Of a DNA stretch of 64,000 bases, positions 1-12,332 are shown piece after piece. The DNA is from Trichopria drosophilae (Eukaryota > Arthropoda > Insecta > Hymenoptera > Diapriidae), in assembly GCA_030407085.1 (NCBI GenBank), contig CM059587.1, positions 78,543,001 to 78,607,000 on the forward strand, written 5' to 3'. Position 1 is the stretch's first letter. The number at the start of each line of letters is the position of its first letter. A model generated the notes under the pieces. It did no database searches, had not been told where the DNA came from, and worked only from the letters and a program-made list of their open reading frames with translations. The position numbers and the translations under genes are program-made.

Positions 1-54
1 ACATATATTGTATTGGTTTGAGACGACCGTCGTATCAAACTAAGAAAAAAAAAC

Positions 55-957
55 AGTGCACTGAGAAAAAATCCATAGTTAAATGGACTCTATCACATAG
101 TTGGGAAAATATAGTTAAAATTACTATGAAAAATAATTAAATTTACCACTTTCATAGTCGATTTTACTATAATTTTGTTACACCAACTATCACCTCACAG
201 TTAAAAAAATCAACTATGTAGAATGATTTAAATAAATATGACAAATATAGTTAAAATAACTATAATCTAGTGTAGTCCTCATTTCACACTATATCTCGTA
301 GTAAATCATTATATTTACTATTATTCATAGTTAAAGTTTGTATTTACTATAAATCCATAGTAAAGACAGCCGCACCCCGAGTGTTTTGATACCGCCAGGT
401 GGCGACGCGGCGTTCACAGCTTTCTTTCTTCGCGCTCGTGGCTCCCGTTATTGAAGTGGATTGTCATTTGGTCATAAGAAGGACCATCGGACGCCAAGAT
501 ATGATAATACATAATATATTTCGTATTCGCACTTGTATCTATAGACTATCACGACATTGAAATTTGTGTGTATAATGGCATTGCATAATACATTTTTTAA
601 CTATCTAGAGTGTGACGTTTATAAACTTAGCGCCGTATTGATTTTTTGTTTTTCTCTTTGTTTCCTTGTTTATCTTAAACAAAGAACGAAGAGAGGAAAG
701 TGGATTTTTCATTTGCTATGATATATATATAGTTTACAAATATTTTTAAAAAGTAAATATTGACTGCTTTACATATTTTTTATGACAATTTCTTATGCAA
801 TTTCTCTCAGTGAAGGTAGTAATTTTCCAAAATGACTATTTCAAAATAGTTGAGTCTATTTGTCTATTATGATAAGTAACATTTTTAATCATGAAACAAT
901 AGTTAAACTTTACTATTTCAGATTAGTTATTTTAACTACTTTTTTTTCTGAGTGTGC
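55..957. mobile_element. Candidate decayed TIR element with AGTTAAA repeats
   Basis: Two AT-rich arms face each other. The left arm (about 55-360) opens with GCACTGAGAAAAAA followed by many copies of ATAGTTAAA or its complement TTTACTAT. The right arm (about 835-957) reads, on the minus strand, GCACACTCAGAAAAAAAAGT and then AGTTAAAATAACTA. The middle (370-830) is unique and locally GC-richer. The termini resemble those of the AGTTAA MITEs elsewhere in this window. The arms are diverged and no target-site duplication is visible, so this is tentative. Confidence 0.3.
392..405 (+). promoter_or_regulatory. CTCF-like motif
   Basis: The 14 bases CCGCCAGGTGGCGA match the animal CTCF core (CC-A-S-Y-AG-R-K-GGC-R) with a single mismatch at the third base, inside a short GC-rich patch. 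A match this short can arise by chance, and nothing else in the sequence shows occupancy. Confidence 0.2.
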
Positions 958-2514
958 GAAAAGCCAATACAAAACACTTTTTTTTCTTTCGTATAGAAGT
1001 TTAGTTGTCTCCTATGATACGACTTCTGTCTTAAACTTTTCTCCATGTACGGCCTTTTTAAATTATGACATTGGTCCTGAATTCTACTGTTAATTTAGAA
1101 TCTCAAAAAGACGAGTTATTACTACGAGAACAGACATTTATTTCCAGACTAATAACTGAATTCAAGTACATAAAAAAGAGAAACTTTTTAAAACGTGCAG
1201 TTTATTCGAGCGTTTTTGTACTTTGATAACAATAATTATATAAAATATTCATGTGTGACAAATTTGTTCAGCGACATCGCTGCCAAAACCGAAAAGTTTT
1301 CACGAATGAAAACGATTGCGATCTCAAAAAGAGAAAAAAGTCCTTTTCATACACGTAGGTGTCCACGGTTGCCAAACCGCTACCGGATGGGCCTGCGATC
1401 GTTAATTAGCTTCATAAAAACGCAGCAACCACGAATTAAATTCGAAAAATAAATTCCTCTGAAATTCGTGGATCCAACGAACCGTGAACCACTCAGAATA
1501 ATCGTGTTCGAACTGTCCGCATGTGCCCCGTGGTTTTAGAAATGTGTTCGTCCGTGTGAAACAATACCCATTCCGAGGCCATCCAATGGCGCAGTCGCAA
1601 ATTGTAGGTTTTAAATGGACTGCGCAAATAGTAGTTTTAAAAGGCGATTTACGTGCTTACTCAGCTGCGAAAATCCTACACCTTATGGATTTCGAAAAAT
1701 TATAATGCATCATAAATTCACATAAATATCACATCGAAAATGTTAAATCAATTTCAATACCTTAACATTCAAAGAAATTGAATTGTATTTTAAAGAAATA
1801 TCAGTATACAAAATCCGGTGGATTTACAAAGTTCATTACAATAGTAATAATTAATAACAGATACCCATCACATACATTTCGCTCTGTAAATAAAATTTAT
1901 AAAATATTTCATTGAATTTCAGTTACCAATATTTTTTAAAAACTTATGGATATATCTATATTAAATTTTATTAGGGAAATAATTTTCTGTGCACCATTGG
2001 TGGTATTAAACTCAATTAAAGATATCAACCCCGATGGCTGCGATAGTACATACGAGGGAGCACCTGGTGGATTTCGCTACATATGGTCGTACACGCATAT
2101 ATTTACCTCATGTGTAATATTTGAATGTTTGTACTAAATATTCGAATTAATTTCAATTCGAAATCGAAACAGTTAATACAAGATAATTAATATAATTAAA
2201 ATATTAATGAGCAGGGATATTAATACTAAATATTATCAAATTGTTGGATACATTTGTACCTTATGAAACTGACATTTAGAAGAAATCACACTAATTATAC
2301 TTGGATATATTAACGTATAAAATCCAAAAATCATTTTAATGCAGTATTTATTTAGTATATTTTGATATTATTTAGAAGATGACGTATTCCAGGCTCAGTA
2401 ACTTTTACGGTTAAGATTTAGTTCTATTCATTTTTTGATGCACTACATTGCAGTGTATAAAAAATATACCTCAAGTTAAATCTTAAAAGTGTATTGATTT
2501 AAAAAAAGCGAACT
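958..2514. other. Intergenic DNA, nothing recognised
   Basis: AT-rich sequence. The short open frames here have no recognisable domain, no signal peptide and no splice context. I see no structured RNA or clear repeat. Confidence 0.6.
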
Positions 2515-2660
2515 GAATAGAGTATTTCCCTTGAATAATTCTTTGAAAGTTAGTAGCTCTAATTAGTAGCGTCATAATGAAACTGCCAGGTTTAGTCCTT
2601 TCAGCCAAGTCCAATGAAAGTTTTGTATAGATTGTAGGATTTCGCGAGTGTCTTAATTGC
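2515..2660. repeat. Dispersed repeat, copy A of two
   Basis: This stretch aligns by eye with 10440-10590. Shared blocks, in the same order, are TTGAATAAWTCTTTGAAAGTTA, then CTAATTAGTAGC-like, then CCARATGAAAGTTTTG. It is probably a degenerate non-autonomous mobile element; no termini can be defined. Confidence 0.45.
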
Positions 2661-3199
2661 TGTATCTGCATTCGTTGAAAGCGAGCTTATTTGTTGCTTA
2701 GTAACAAAATCATTAATTTTAAAAATACACCTTTTGTAGAGTCAAGTTTGAAAATATTTTTAAAATAGGATTTTATGCTCGTATTTATTCAAAGCAACAC
2801 GTGTACTTTTCATTTGAAAATCGGATTTATTCTAGGTTTGTAAAAAAGTTTTTAATGACCAAATATACAGGTATTGACCAATATTTAGCATTTTTATACA
2901 AAAAGATGTACTGATAAAAATGAGATTTATTTTTAAGTGAAATAACTTCTCTTTTAGTTATTGTACTTCTCATTTGTTTCATTTCTTTATGTGTACACTT
3001 TTAATATTAATCTTAACATCATTCAGTAAATTAGGTTGTAAATGATTAATTTTCATTATTAAATCCTCAATTTTATTAATAATATATTCATCCTGTCTAG
3101 TACATAATAACCGTATACTTTGGACACATTACTGATGTTTTATTGTTAAATAACAGTAACTAATGAAGGCAATAGACAATATAACATTGAGGTCGTGAC
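2661..3199. other. Intergenic DNA, nothing recognised
   Basis: AT-rich sequence with no gene-like or repeat structure that I can support. Confidence 0.55.
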
Positions 3200-3225
3200 A
3201 AACAGCTCAGCTTAGGGACTTACTG

Positions 3226-3336
3226 CGAAAACGTAAGACGTTATACGTCAGCTAAAAGCCATGCAGAGACAAAACTTAAGCCCTATAAGATCACATTGGT
3301 GTAGTTCTTGTCGCCATCTACGTCTTACGTTTTAGA
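3226..3336. repeat. Inverted repeat
   Basis: AAAACGTAAGACGT at about 3230 is repeated exactly, in inverted orientation, as ACGTCTTACGTTTT at about 3322. Flanking similarity extends the arms by some ten imperfect bases. Probably a hairpin-type MITE remnant. Confidence 0.4.
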
Positions 3337-3416
3337 AGTAACCCCACAAGGCCATTTTCGCGATAAGGTTTTCATTTTTTGTTTTATTTAAACATTTTAA
3401 ACCTTTTTAGGTTTAT

Positions 3417-4290
3417 TCAGCTATATATGAAATAAGTACATTTTTGTTTACAAGTTCTAAACGCGTAAGTTACAATTTTGTAGGTATGAAAAGATATATG
3501 GGTGTGGATGTTATTTTGGGCAAGGGATGCAGCAAGATTGTAACGATCTGCCCTGCAATGATTGATTGTGACTATTAAGGGCCTTTCCAGTTTTTTTTTT
3601 GTGTACCACGGCTTGTTGTTATTGCTGTAATATTTTTGAAAGTATGTTATCCCTTTGGTGAGTTCTTGATCTTTAATGAAGGGCTTTGTTAGCCTGCTTT
3701 CTTCTTTCTTAAAGCTTTCAAAGAAGTCAGAAAAGGGAATTTTTATTATTTCAACTGCTTCATGGGAGGAAGTAACATTTTTCACCAGCCTGTCGGCATT
3801 CTCATTGCCTCCGACTCCGAGATGCGAAGGGATCCAATAAAATTTAATGTGGTTGTTTGGATTTTCATATCTGAATTTATTGTATATTTCTTTTATATCC
3901 AGGATGTAGGAGTTAATTTTTGTATTGATATGAGAAGACTGGAGTTTTTCTAATGCGCTTAGAGAGTCGGAGAAAATGAGGATGTTTCTGACGCATCCTT
4001 AATCGCGATACATTTCGCCTATAGACGCATGCAGAGCCCACCCAGTTAGAGCCGTTGATTTTGCTCCCATCAGTAAAAATAGAGAATACATCTTTATCAC
4101 TCATGAACATATCGCAATAAATGTCAGCTTAGAATTTGGCGATTATTTTAGTTCGTACCCCAGCGTGGTGTTTACTGGAATTATTGCAGTGACCGTTTCA
4201 TAATCGTAACTGTAAATGCTGTAGTTGTCCTTAGATGTTATATCTGACACTCAGTGATGTGGAGTATTTCTGGTGTGTAGTTGCCGACAG
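3417..4290 (-). pseudogene. Non-LTR retrotransposon RNase H fragment (decayed)
   Basis: Reading the minus strand, two frames together give a recognisable RNase HI domain of the kind at the C-terminus of I/Jockey/R1-superfamily LINE polyproteins. The first frame (4110-3913) carries FSIFTDGSK with the first catalytic Asp, then VGSACVY. The second frame (about 3990-3417) carries ILIFSDSLSALEKL with another catalytic Asp, and WIPSHLGVGGNENADRLV with the conserved His and last Asp. After it comes a typical post-RNase H tail containing HCRADRYNLAASLA. About 30-40 residues, including the catalytic Glu helix, are missing between the two frames, and the reading frame changes there. Upstream, 4290-4110 still reads as fragments such as SIYSYDYETVTAIIPV. 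No reverse transcriptase remains nearby. It is dead and 5'-truncated. Confidence 0.8.
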
Positions 4291-4539
4291 TAAGTTTATA
4301 AAAGAAAACAAGAGATGCAAAAGAATTAGGTATAGTTAATTGTTCGTCCAACTAGAAATCATGCTATTATTTATCTTTAGAGTAGATGGTTACTAATTAG
4401 AATAAACGATTTGTAAATAAATGAAATTAGTGTTTTCCATTTGTATTCCTTGCATTAGTTTAATCCTTTTTAGAAGCGAAGAGGTTACGTCACACGTATC
4501 GGCGTTCCAACACATTCGTGAGCCTTACGGTAACGACCC

Positions 4540-4610
4540 GTATCTGATTTACAGATAGATGTATCTGATGTACAGATAAATGTATCTGATGTGTTCAAAG
4601 ATACTGCATC
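4540..4610. repeat. 21-bp tandem repeat, about 2.5 copies
   Basis: Units starting GTATCTGAT at 4540, 4561 and 4582 are 21 bp apart. The first two differ at only a few bases, and the third decays after its first half. The run ends at GCATCTGATCAG. Confidence 0.65.
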
Positions 4611-4739
4611 TGATCAGATGGAATACACTCTCCCTAAGGCAGAAAGAGTATGTGATACAACAGGGTGGGTCGAGGAACGTATTTGATCTTCAGTTACAGT
4701 ACATTCTGACGAAGATCGGTTCTTCGAAATCTCGGTATC

Positions 4740-4977
4740 ATGACATTTCAGTTTTTCAACAGTCGGTGTTTTGACGCCTCGGCTTTTTTAATATCGGTTT
4801 ATTGATTATGTCGGTTTTTTGACTATCGCTTTTATAACATTCGGTTTTTCTACTGTCGGCTTTTAGACGTGTCGGTTTTTGCCTGTCGGCTTTTTGACGT
4901 GTCGGCTGTTTGCCGTTCAGGTTTTTGAATATCCGCATTTTGACTTTCGGTTTTTTGACCTGTCGGCTTTTTGATTT
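4740..4977. repeat. Degenerate minisatellite, unit TGTCGGTTTTTTGAC
   Basis: About fourteen imperfect units of 15-18 bp, each built on TCGG(C/T)TTTTTGA(C), run head to tail on the plus strand. The minus strand is open for 60 codons and gives a repeated lysine/arginine-rich pattern (QKADRQKPTRLKAD). That is a by-product of the repeat, with no sign of a gene. A similar single unit occurs near 23,290. Confidence 0.75.
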
Positions 4978-4982
4978 GTTGA

Positions 4983-5855
4983 TTTCAAAAGGGTTACTAG
5001 TATAAATCAGGAAATTTATAATGTTGAGTAAGTCGAATGGTTTAGGTTTTTAGGGCGATTTAGGACTCAATAAGCAAAAAGAAATGTTGAAATATTCAAA
5101 AAGAATACTTCTTGAATGCTTTTATGAAAGATGAATTCTTTGTGAATGCTTAAAAAAATAACGAATGTCCGCTTTAGTTATTAAATTATGAGTTACATAA
5201 GAATGCTTTTTTAAACGCTTTTTGTAAAAATGTTCTTCACAATGGTGACGCATAAAGTGCCCTCCCAATAAGCACAGATTTTGAAAAAAGAATACTTTAT
5301 GACTTCTCGAAAGTCCTCATATAATTATATTTATAGTATATAAGAAGTAATAAAAATAATTCTTTTATAACAAATTTGAGTTTCCCGCAAGCGCACGAGT
5401 CTTGGGCAAGTTTGTATATAAGGAACCTCCAAAAGTAGTAACAGTACAACATACGCGGCATGCTGTATGTTACATATTGCGTGCATTGTTACGTGTGGAT
5501 AATACGTATCTCTCTTTCTCTCTCAAAATTAATTCCATAGTTATTATTATTCTTATTCAGTAAAAGAATTCTTTATGAACAGTTAGTTATGGTTTGTGAA
5601 GAAAATTTTTACAAAAAGCGTTTAAAAAAGCATTCTTATCTAACTCTTAATTTATTAACTAAAGCGGACATTCGTTATTTTTTTAAGCATTCACAAAGAA
5701 TTCTTCTTTCATAAAAACATTCAAGAAGTATTCTTTTTGAATATTTCAACATTTCTTTTTGCTTATTGGGAGGCCTAAATCGCTCGAAAAACCTAAAACA
5801 TTCGACTTCTTCAGCATTATAAATTTCCTGATTTATACTATTAACCCTTTTGAAA
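4983..5855. mobile_element. Long-TIR foldback-type element, 873 bp
   Basis: Arms of about 260 bp at 4983-5240 and 5595-5855 are inverted copies of each other at high identity. Both start TTTCAAAAGGGTTA and share, among other blocks, ATAAATCAGGAAATTTATAATG and AACGAATGTCCGCTTTAGTT. The 350-bp centre has no open frame of note but contains a further stray piece of arm sequence (CTCCCAATAAGCA at about 5264). Non-autonomous. I cannot identify a target-site duplication, so the superfamily is unassigned. Confidence 0.8.
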
Positions 5856-7215
5856 AATTAATACACAGTATCAATATAAAATCAAAGTTTAAAAGAAAAT
5901 TCATAACTATATAGACTTCGCTTCTCCGAAAATAATTTTGTCTCTCTAAATTTCGTAAAAATCATCAGCTATGTAGTCAAATCATTTTAGTATACTAAGT
6001 CTACTCGCAACAGGGCGCTAGTTTTTTACATTTCTTTTTCTCCCAGACTAAGAACTAGAAACTAGAAAAAATAAGCAATTGTATAATTCTCAAATATTAT
6101 CTTCGGTTTCTTTTTAATTTGTTTGCATATAACTGAAAAGATTCATGCCGTTCCTTGTTCAAAAGCAATTATAGAATACCTTTTAATTTTCGTCTTCACA
6201 CTTTGATAACACGGCTTAAAACAATAAAGTTGTAGACAACGTTTATTCAAATTGCTATTAAACATTAATATTCTTTATAAATTATACATGCAGGTCAATG
6301 TTCAGACAACAATATATTGTAAATGCAAATTTTCATTTGTTTTTTCAAATTTATATTTTTGTGTGTTTTACCACATTTGCATAGGTATTTATTAACGTAT
6401 AATGTAATATCGATTGTTTAATCTAGTCTCTTTTAAACCTCAGGTACGGAGATGGAGCGAGGAATCGATTTCGAATTTTCGGAGCGAATAACTCCCTGTA
6501 ATCGAAAAGTTAATGAAGTGTGTTCGGTATCTGACCGAAAATTATCCATTTATTCTAGGTACATTTCAATCTCGCCGTTTTTCACAGTAGCACTCTGCAA
6601 AATTATGTTCAACAGTTCGCTTGCTTGTACAACTGTTTCCATTGTTTGTACAGAGAATCGTGCAAACACTGCTCAATAACCGAAAATGGTTTCAAAAAAG
6701 ATTGAAATACGTTCAATGCAGATAGTCTCTATACGTTTCCAGTAACCATCGAATTTATTTTACTGCAAAAATAAACATAAATAAAACGATTGAATCTCAG
6801 TATTTTCAAAATTAAGTGCATGGAAATTATTACTTTCTAACCAAAGTAGGTATATGTTATTTACAGCTAAATTAGTAAATTACACGAATTTATTTTAATA
6901 AATATGAATTTTATTATTATACTACTAAAATTCGCAACACCTATTGATTAAAAAATACTGAATTCTAACTAAACAATTCAATTAAGCTAATTTAGTTAAA
7001 AAGAAAGAGAGCAGAAACTGTCCACAATTTATCGAAAAAAATATGATTAAATAAAGAAATTAAAATTTTTCGACCGGATATAAACAATAACCAAGTCACA
7101 ATTTTAAAAGTCAATATACACATAAAGAGGTAAATAAACGAGAAATTCGAAAATAACCGTCACTACAATGCTAGTGCATGCATCGCATATTGAATTATTG
7201 TCGTTATAAAGCCTG
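5856..7215. other. Intergenic DNA, nothing recognised
   Basis: AT-rich. A 75-codon open frame at 6452-6679 has no recognisable motif and no codon-usage contrast with its surroundings, so I do not call it. Confidence 0.6.
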
Positions 7216-7635
7216 AAATATTACTTTTTGTATTAAGGGCGTAAAATACAGTTTTACGCCCGCAGACGATCACCCGCGTGTAAAAGCTTACGCCCGTAAT
7301 AGGAACAATATTTTTCGCCTGAGCGAGTGTAACATTCGAATATGTGCCCTGAATTTTAAACTAGTATAAATAGGGAACTGCTATCTAAGCCATGTAATTT
7401 TCGGTGGCGTAAAAGCAGATTTTACGCCCGGGATAGCGAAAATAGTTATTTTTGTATCAAGGGCGTAAAATTGAGATTTACGCCTCGGCAATAGAACTGA
7501 TAAAAAATAATGTTTTAATCTCAGGCGCAGAATTTTCACCCTAAGGAACTTCGAGGCGGCTTCGCCGTCCATCCGTTTCTCTCATCGAGGCGTAAAACTC
7601 TATTTTACGCCCTTGATACAAAAATAACTATTACT
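7216..7635. repeat. Cluster of GGCGTAAA/TTTACGCC palindromes
   Basis: The phrase GTAT(C/T)AAGGGCGTAAAAT, followed within about 10 bases by its complement, occurs three times: about 7231-7262, 7441-7488 and, inverted, 7588-7632. Positions 7441-7470 and 7603-7632 are a perfect 30-bp inverted pair, with imperfect pairing to about 50 bp. Each arm therefore contains its own small palindrome, so a transcript could fold as one long stem or as several short hairpins. A further GTGGCGTAAA-TTTTACGCCC palindrome sits at 7404-7430. Most likely nested MITEs. Confidence 0.7.
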
Positions 7636-8604
7636 ATTAGGAAAAATGGAAAACAAAATGCACCTATTCTTTATTTACCAACTTATTTGTATATTGATTG
7701 TCTAAAATTGTTATTAATTATACATACATGGCATTTGTTAAAAATAGTTTAATGTTGGAATTGAAACTTGTTTCCAGCACATTAAATTTAATACATTTCC
7801 TTCTAATACAGAGCAATTAGAGTAGCATGTATTAAAAAAAAACCATTGCAGTAGCTGAAATATACTCTAAAAACTACTTTCATTCGAGAATTCAATAAAA
7901 ATGCAAAAAGTCAGAGAAAGTCTTAAAAAAGTGAATGATGCCAATTTTCCGCGTTGCAAACATCAAGAAGATTGACCGATTACGCAACAGGGCATTGTGT
8001 TTCCTACATAAGAAATGATATACAAAAGTGTCCTTAGGTACCGACAAGTACGTTCTTGAGTTCGCGCTACGGGGCAGATGCAACTTGTATGGCACACTCT
8101 CTCGTTCATTTTTCTCTGGGTTTTACGTACGTGTAGGGCACTGCACAAAAGAAGAGTACAATCCTCGTATTGATGTCAACCGGTGCAAAATATAAAAGCT
8201 ATAGCTTCATAGGAGGAAACTTCCGCAAATGCTCGACGTATCTTCTACCCACACCATTTCCAAATCTATTGTTCTTTTAAATTGGAGTGGTTCCGATTCC
8301 ACTCTAAACTGTAGGTCCTGCAACATATTTTCTTTGATGTGTTAAACATAATGCCAATTATGTAAGATAATATATAAGATAATTAAAGGTAATTTCGAAC
8401 ACATATAATAAGTGTGCATCACTGGTGCAGAAATGTGATGGACTGTAGGTTGGTGTTTCTCTTTCAGGTATTCACACGAGGAGCATTTTTTTTAAATTAT
8501 TGCAATGTGTAATTTTAGCAGATATTAATTGGCCTTACGTGGGATAATTTCCTTTGTTATTTTATTTCAGACACTGTAAAAATTATATACCCTCTTAATT
8601 TTGA
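7636..8604. other. Intergenic DNA, nothing recognised
   Basis: AT-rich with no supported gene. A TATAAAAG-like run near 8192 has no downstream exon that I can identify, so I do not call a promoter. Confidence 0.5.
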
Positions 8605-8716
8605 ATCAGTACCCTGACAGCACCGAACCTAATGACTAGGTAAATTAATGTTTTGGTAAGATTATCAACCTTGCATTAACGTTATTTAAACTTACTGCAA
8701 GGTTTGGTACTGCTAG
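8605..8716. repeat. Imperfect inverted repeat (hairpin MITE)
   Basis: CAGCACCGAACCTAATGACT near 8617 pairs imperfectly with the complement of the segment ending GCAAGGTTTGGTACTGC near 8713, over about 35 bases. Small foldback element, decayed. Confidence 0.4.
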
Positions 8717-8829
8717 AGTGAAAGCAGTGAATCGTCACGGATTCCCTGTAAAAAAGAAGCAATTCCCAGCAAACGGAAAAAAATTGAGAAGTTTTGAAAA
8801 TCCCTAAATTGAATTCTTTTTGTTAACAG

Positions 8830-9215
8830 TTTTAATGCTTGTGTATATTTCAATACTTTTGTATCCTTTCGCCAAGGTATTCAGAGTTTATTTTTTAATT
8901 CTTTTCAATACTCAAAGATGGCTGCCGCTCCTTAATTACTTTTCAATTCTTTCAAGAGTGTTGTGTTGGTTATTTTCAATAATTCTGAATGCTTCAATAC
9001 AAGCGGTTTACTAAGAATTCTTTAGAATACTTATTGAAGTATTCAGTTTTGTTTGTTGAATCGTTTTGAATACTCGACTTGTAGATTGTGTTTTTAATAC
9101 TTCTCGAAACATGAATCTTTATCATTTCAATACTTCTGAATGCTCAATATTTACTCACTAAATGCTTTTAAATTCTTGCATAAGTATTAAATATCTTTGA
9201 ATCAAAATGTTTTAG
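8830..9215. repeat. Degenerate short-period repeat, unit TTCAATACTTCTGAAT
   Basis: TTCAATACTT-like words recur about every 20-45 bp, interleaved with GAATGCTT and its variants. Spacing is irregular, so this is a decayed tandem array or cryptic simplicity; no unit boundaries can be fixed. Confidence 0.45.
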
Positions 9216-9567
9216 TATCAAAATAGTAAGATTTGGTACATCAATGCCACTATTTAGAGGGAAAGACTAGTGTGTAATTATGAAAAAAATAATGCTAATG
9301 TAAAAGACGTCAAGAATTTGATAGGAAACTTAAATTTGTAAAATAATTGGTAATATATGCACTAGGGTGTTGTTCTTCTTACAATTGAATGACAAAAAAC
9401 ACAAAACCTACTTACTTTTCTTAAACGTTTTACTAAACTTTATCCAACATTAAAAACTGTTTCATAGTTTTTGAATAACAGCCAATGAAAAAAATCAACA
9501 AAACCGAAAAATGCCGTCGTTTATTTATTCTGATGTTTCCCTAAGCATTAATCAAAATCTTTTTATT

Positions 9568-9945
9568 AAAATTACGGGTGCACCTCAAAAACCCAACAAA
9601 TCACAAAACAGACACTTCAAAAACCAGGCATTTCAAAATACAGACACCTCCGATTGATGCGTTCACTAAATAAATAAATGCTCTCGGGACATCGTCCTTG
9701 AGGTTTTAAGGTTATTTCAAGGCCAAAAATGTTTGACCAAAGAATTAATTTTGAAGGTCACTTAAAAGCCAAATCTGTTTGACCTCCGGATTGTTTAACA
9801 CATTTTGAATTCAATCATTAATTACAATATCAGAATATGTACATTTTAAAATGTCTGTTTTTGTAAATGTCTGGCTTTTGAATGTTGGGTTTTTAAGAGT
9901 CTATTTTATGGTTTGTCGCGTTTTTTAGGTGCACCCAAAATTACT
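9568..9945. mobile_element. Non-autonomous TIR element, about 380 bp
   Basis: The left end AAATTACGGGTGCACCTCAA and the right end, read on the minus strand, GTAATTTTGGGTGCACCTAA are related. Both continue into an arm of AAAACCCAACAAA / AAAAACAGACATTT phrases (9568-9645 and 9845-9945). The arms are about 80 bp and imperfect. Interior has no coding potential. Confidence 0.55.
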
Positions 9946-10439
9946 TTTCAATTCCTTCAGATTATACTATAGCCCAGATGAAAACGTTGTTCAAAATAAT
10001 TATTTTTTGTAGAATTAAATTTTGTTATTAGATTAATATTAATATGAATCAGACGAAGGAAACCCGTTTTCTATTTTTTTGTTTTTATTCGGAAAAATAT
10101 GTTACAAGTTTTTCAATATATCCATCATATATTTTACCGAATTCGACTTTAAATGTCATGGTATTAAAACTAACAAAAATTGACGCACATATGTTGAATA
10201 GACAAGATCTACAATATTTTAAAACGGTCCCATGATAAATTACAAAATATAAATGCGAATGCCGAGGTTCGCAATTTTTAAAAATCAATTCTCATATTTC
10301 CTTAATGATACATTTCAAAATTAAAAATACAAAACTTGTATTTACTACTAGTTGTGTTTTCCACTTTATTTTTCTATATGCAAGATCCGCCAGTTTATCA
10401 AAATACCGACATAATTCCATTCGGTATGTACACGGGTAG

Positions 10440-10590
10440 AAACCTACCCTTTGAATAAATCTTTGAAAGTTATGAACACTAATAAGCAACGCGAATTATC
10501 CCCTGTAGTCTTAGCCACAAAGTTTGGCAAGCCAGATGAAAGTTTTGCCTGTTCTGCATATTGTAATCGACGAATATGTGCCACAAATTA
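10440..10590. repeat. Dispersed repeat, copy B
   Basis: Same orientation as copy A at 2515-2660. It shares TTGAATAAATCTTTGAAAGTTA, CTAATAAGCAACGC and CCAGATGAAAGTTTTG in the same order and spacing. Confidence 0.45.
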
Positions 10591-12332
10591 TTATGGTCCG
10601 TAGCCACTAAATAACTTGTTCCGAGATACACTGGACATGCCACAAACAAGTAAATAATATTATTTTCAAAATATATGTATATTTTGAAAATTTTTAGAAT
10701 TTTGAAAGATTGATCCGGGCTGCTTGTAAAAATTTATCTAAAATGTAACTTTATTTATTTAAATCTCGAATTAATTATATTAAAAGCTATTTTAACAAGT
10801 AACTACTTTGATGAATACTACATAGTATAACATTTATGTAAATATAATTAATAACATTAATTTTTAAGTATTGATCAACTGCTATTTTTAGGTCGCCGCT
10901 TTTTCATTTATTATGAAAAGGTGTTCAGGCAAAATTGGAATTACTAAGTACCTATCAGATATTATTAAAACCCTCTTTTACTAAAAACCATCCACGAAGA
11001 ACAGATTTTTGCAAAAATATTTTCTTATAAAAATACCGCATGTTTCTGAAGTCGAGAATATGAGAAAATGATTACAAATAACACTGAATTTTCGGAACAA
11101 ATGATTGAACATTTATTCTCAAAAATAGAAGTAAATATTTATGGAAAAAACATTTCAGGGATGTTTAAAGAAAAATTCAGTAATTTTATATAATAGTACA
11201 GTTCAAAAGTCTGTCAATCTTCCCCCTTCCCTCCTCAACAACTTCCGGAATTAATTTTTAGTGGATACATCCTTTCTGTACCCCAATAGGGTTCATATAG
11301 TAACTCAGAAACTCACCTAGAATATTATATCTGTAATATTTAAAATTCATTCGTTGCAAAATCATTAAACAATTATTAAAAATATCTGTTAAAAAATTCA
11401 GCCTTTTCCGTATTATATAACGATTTTGTATTGCTATAGCGAATTTCAAAATTCAAAATTGTTAGTTGGATATGGCGAATGAATTATTCGAATTTGCAGA
11501 TCCAGGAATGCTCTTCAATCTGTTACTTTTTAAGTAACTTTTTACAGATTCTGTTTCTTATTTTCGAATGTCCATTATGTATTATGAAAACATGAGGTCA
11601 AACTCGGTGATTCTGCAAAACTCCGAACAACAAATTTAAACTGTTAAAATGAAAAACATATTTTGAAATTGTCTTAACCAGTCTCAATAAAAACTATTAA
11701 CCATTTATCTTTATTTTTTAGATGCATGACGTTTATTGCTAATAATAAATTAGTTTTAAACAATTTATAATTATGAAAATAAATTCAGGTCAGGATGAAC
11801 TAATATCTAATTTTATTTGAAATTTGGTATATATAGCGAATTTCGAGGTTACCGATTACGAATTTAGTGACAGATTTTCACAATTCAAAATAGCGAATCC
11901 AATGTCCGGCAAAAGTTTTGAAAAACCTAACTTTCTCCTGATATTTAGTATGAAATGGTTTTTGAGGATACTGTGTACGAATCCGATGTCAGATTTTCAA
12001 AAATGAAAATGGCGGTCATATTGATCATTGGCTCGGTCATTTTTAATTTTGCAAATCAGATATAGTAAAAATTACCTTTAAAAAAGGAATCATAGCTCAA
12101 TAATCACGTTTTTTTTTCAATACTTGTGAAAAAAATGTATTAAACATCATATTTTTTAAATGTTACAAGCGCCATTCGATAGAGCAACCTGAAAAGTAGC
12201 GAGATACGGTAGTCTCCATTTTTTTAAAATTCTTAATGCATACAAATTGGGGGTTAAAGAGTCAAGAAGAGTATAATCAGTGAAAATAAGTCTAGTTGCA
12301 TTACTAAGAACACAAAGCATACTTTTTTGTGT
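10591..12332. other. Intergenic DNA, weak internal repeats only
   Basis: Very AT-rich. Phrases such as ATAGCGAATTTC (about 11437 and 11834) and CAGATTTTCAMAATKMAAAT (about 11873 and 11990) recur, suggesting old dispersed repeats. No gene recognised. Confidence 0.5.

Noticed and set aside
5945..5970. Minus-strand CTGATGA...GAAAT near 5960
   Set aside because: No complementary stem II between the two motifs and no stems I or III.
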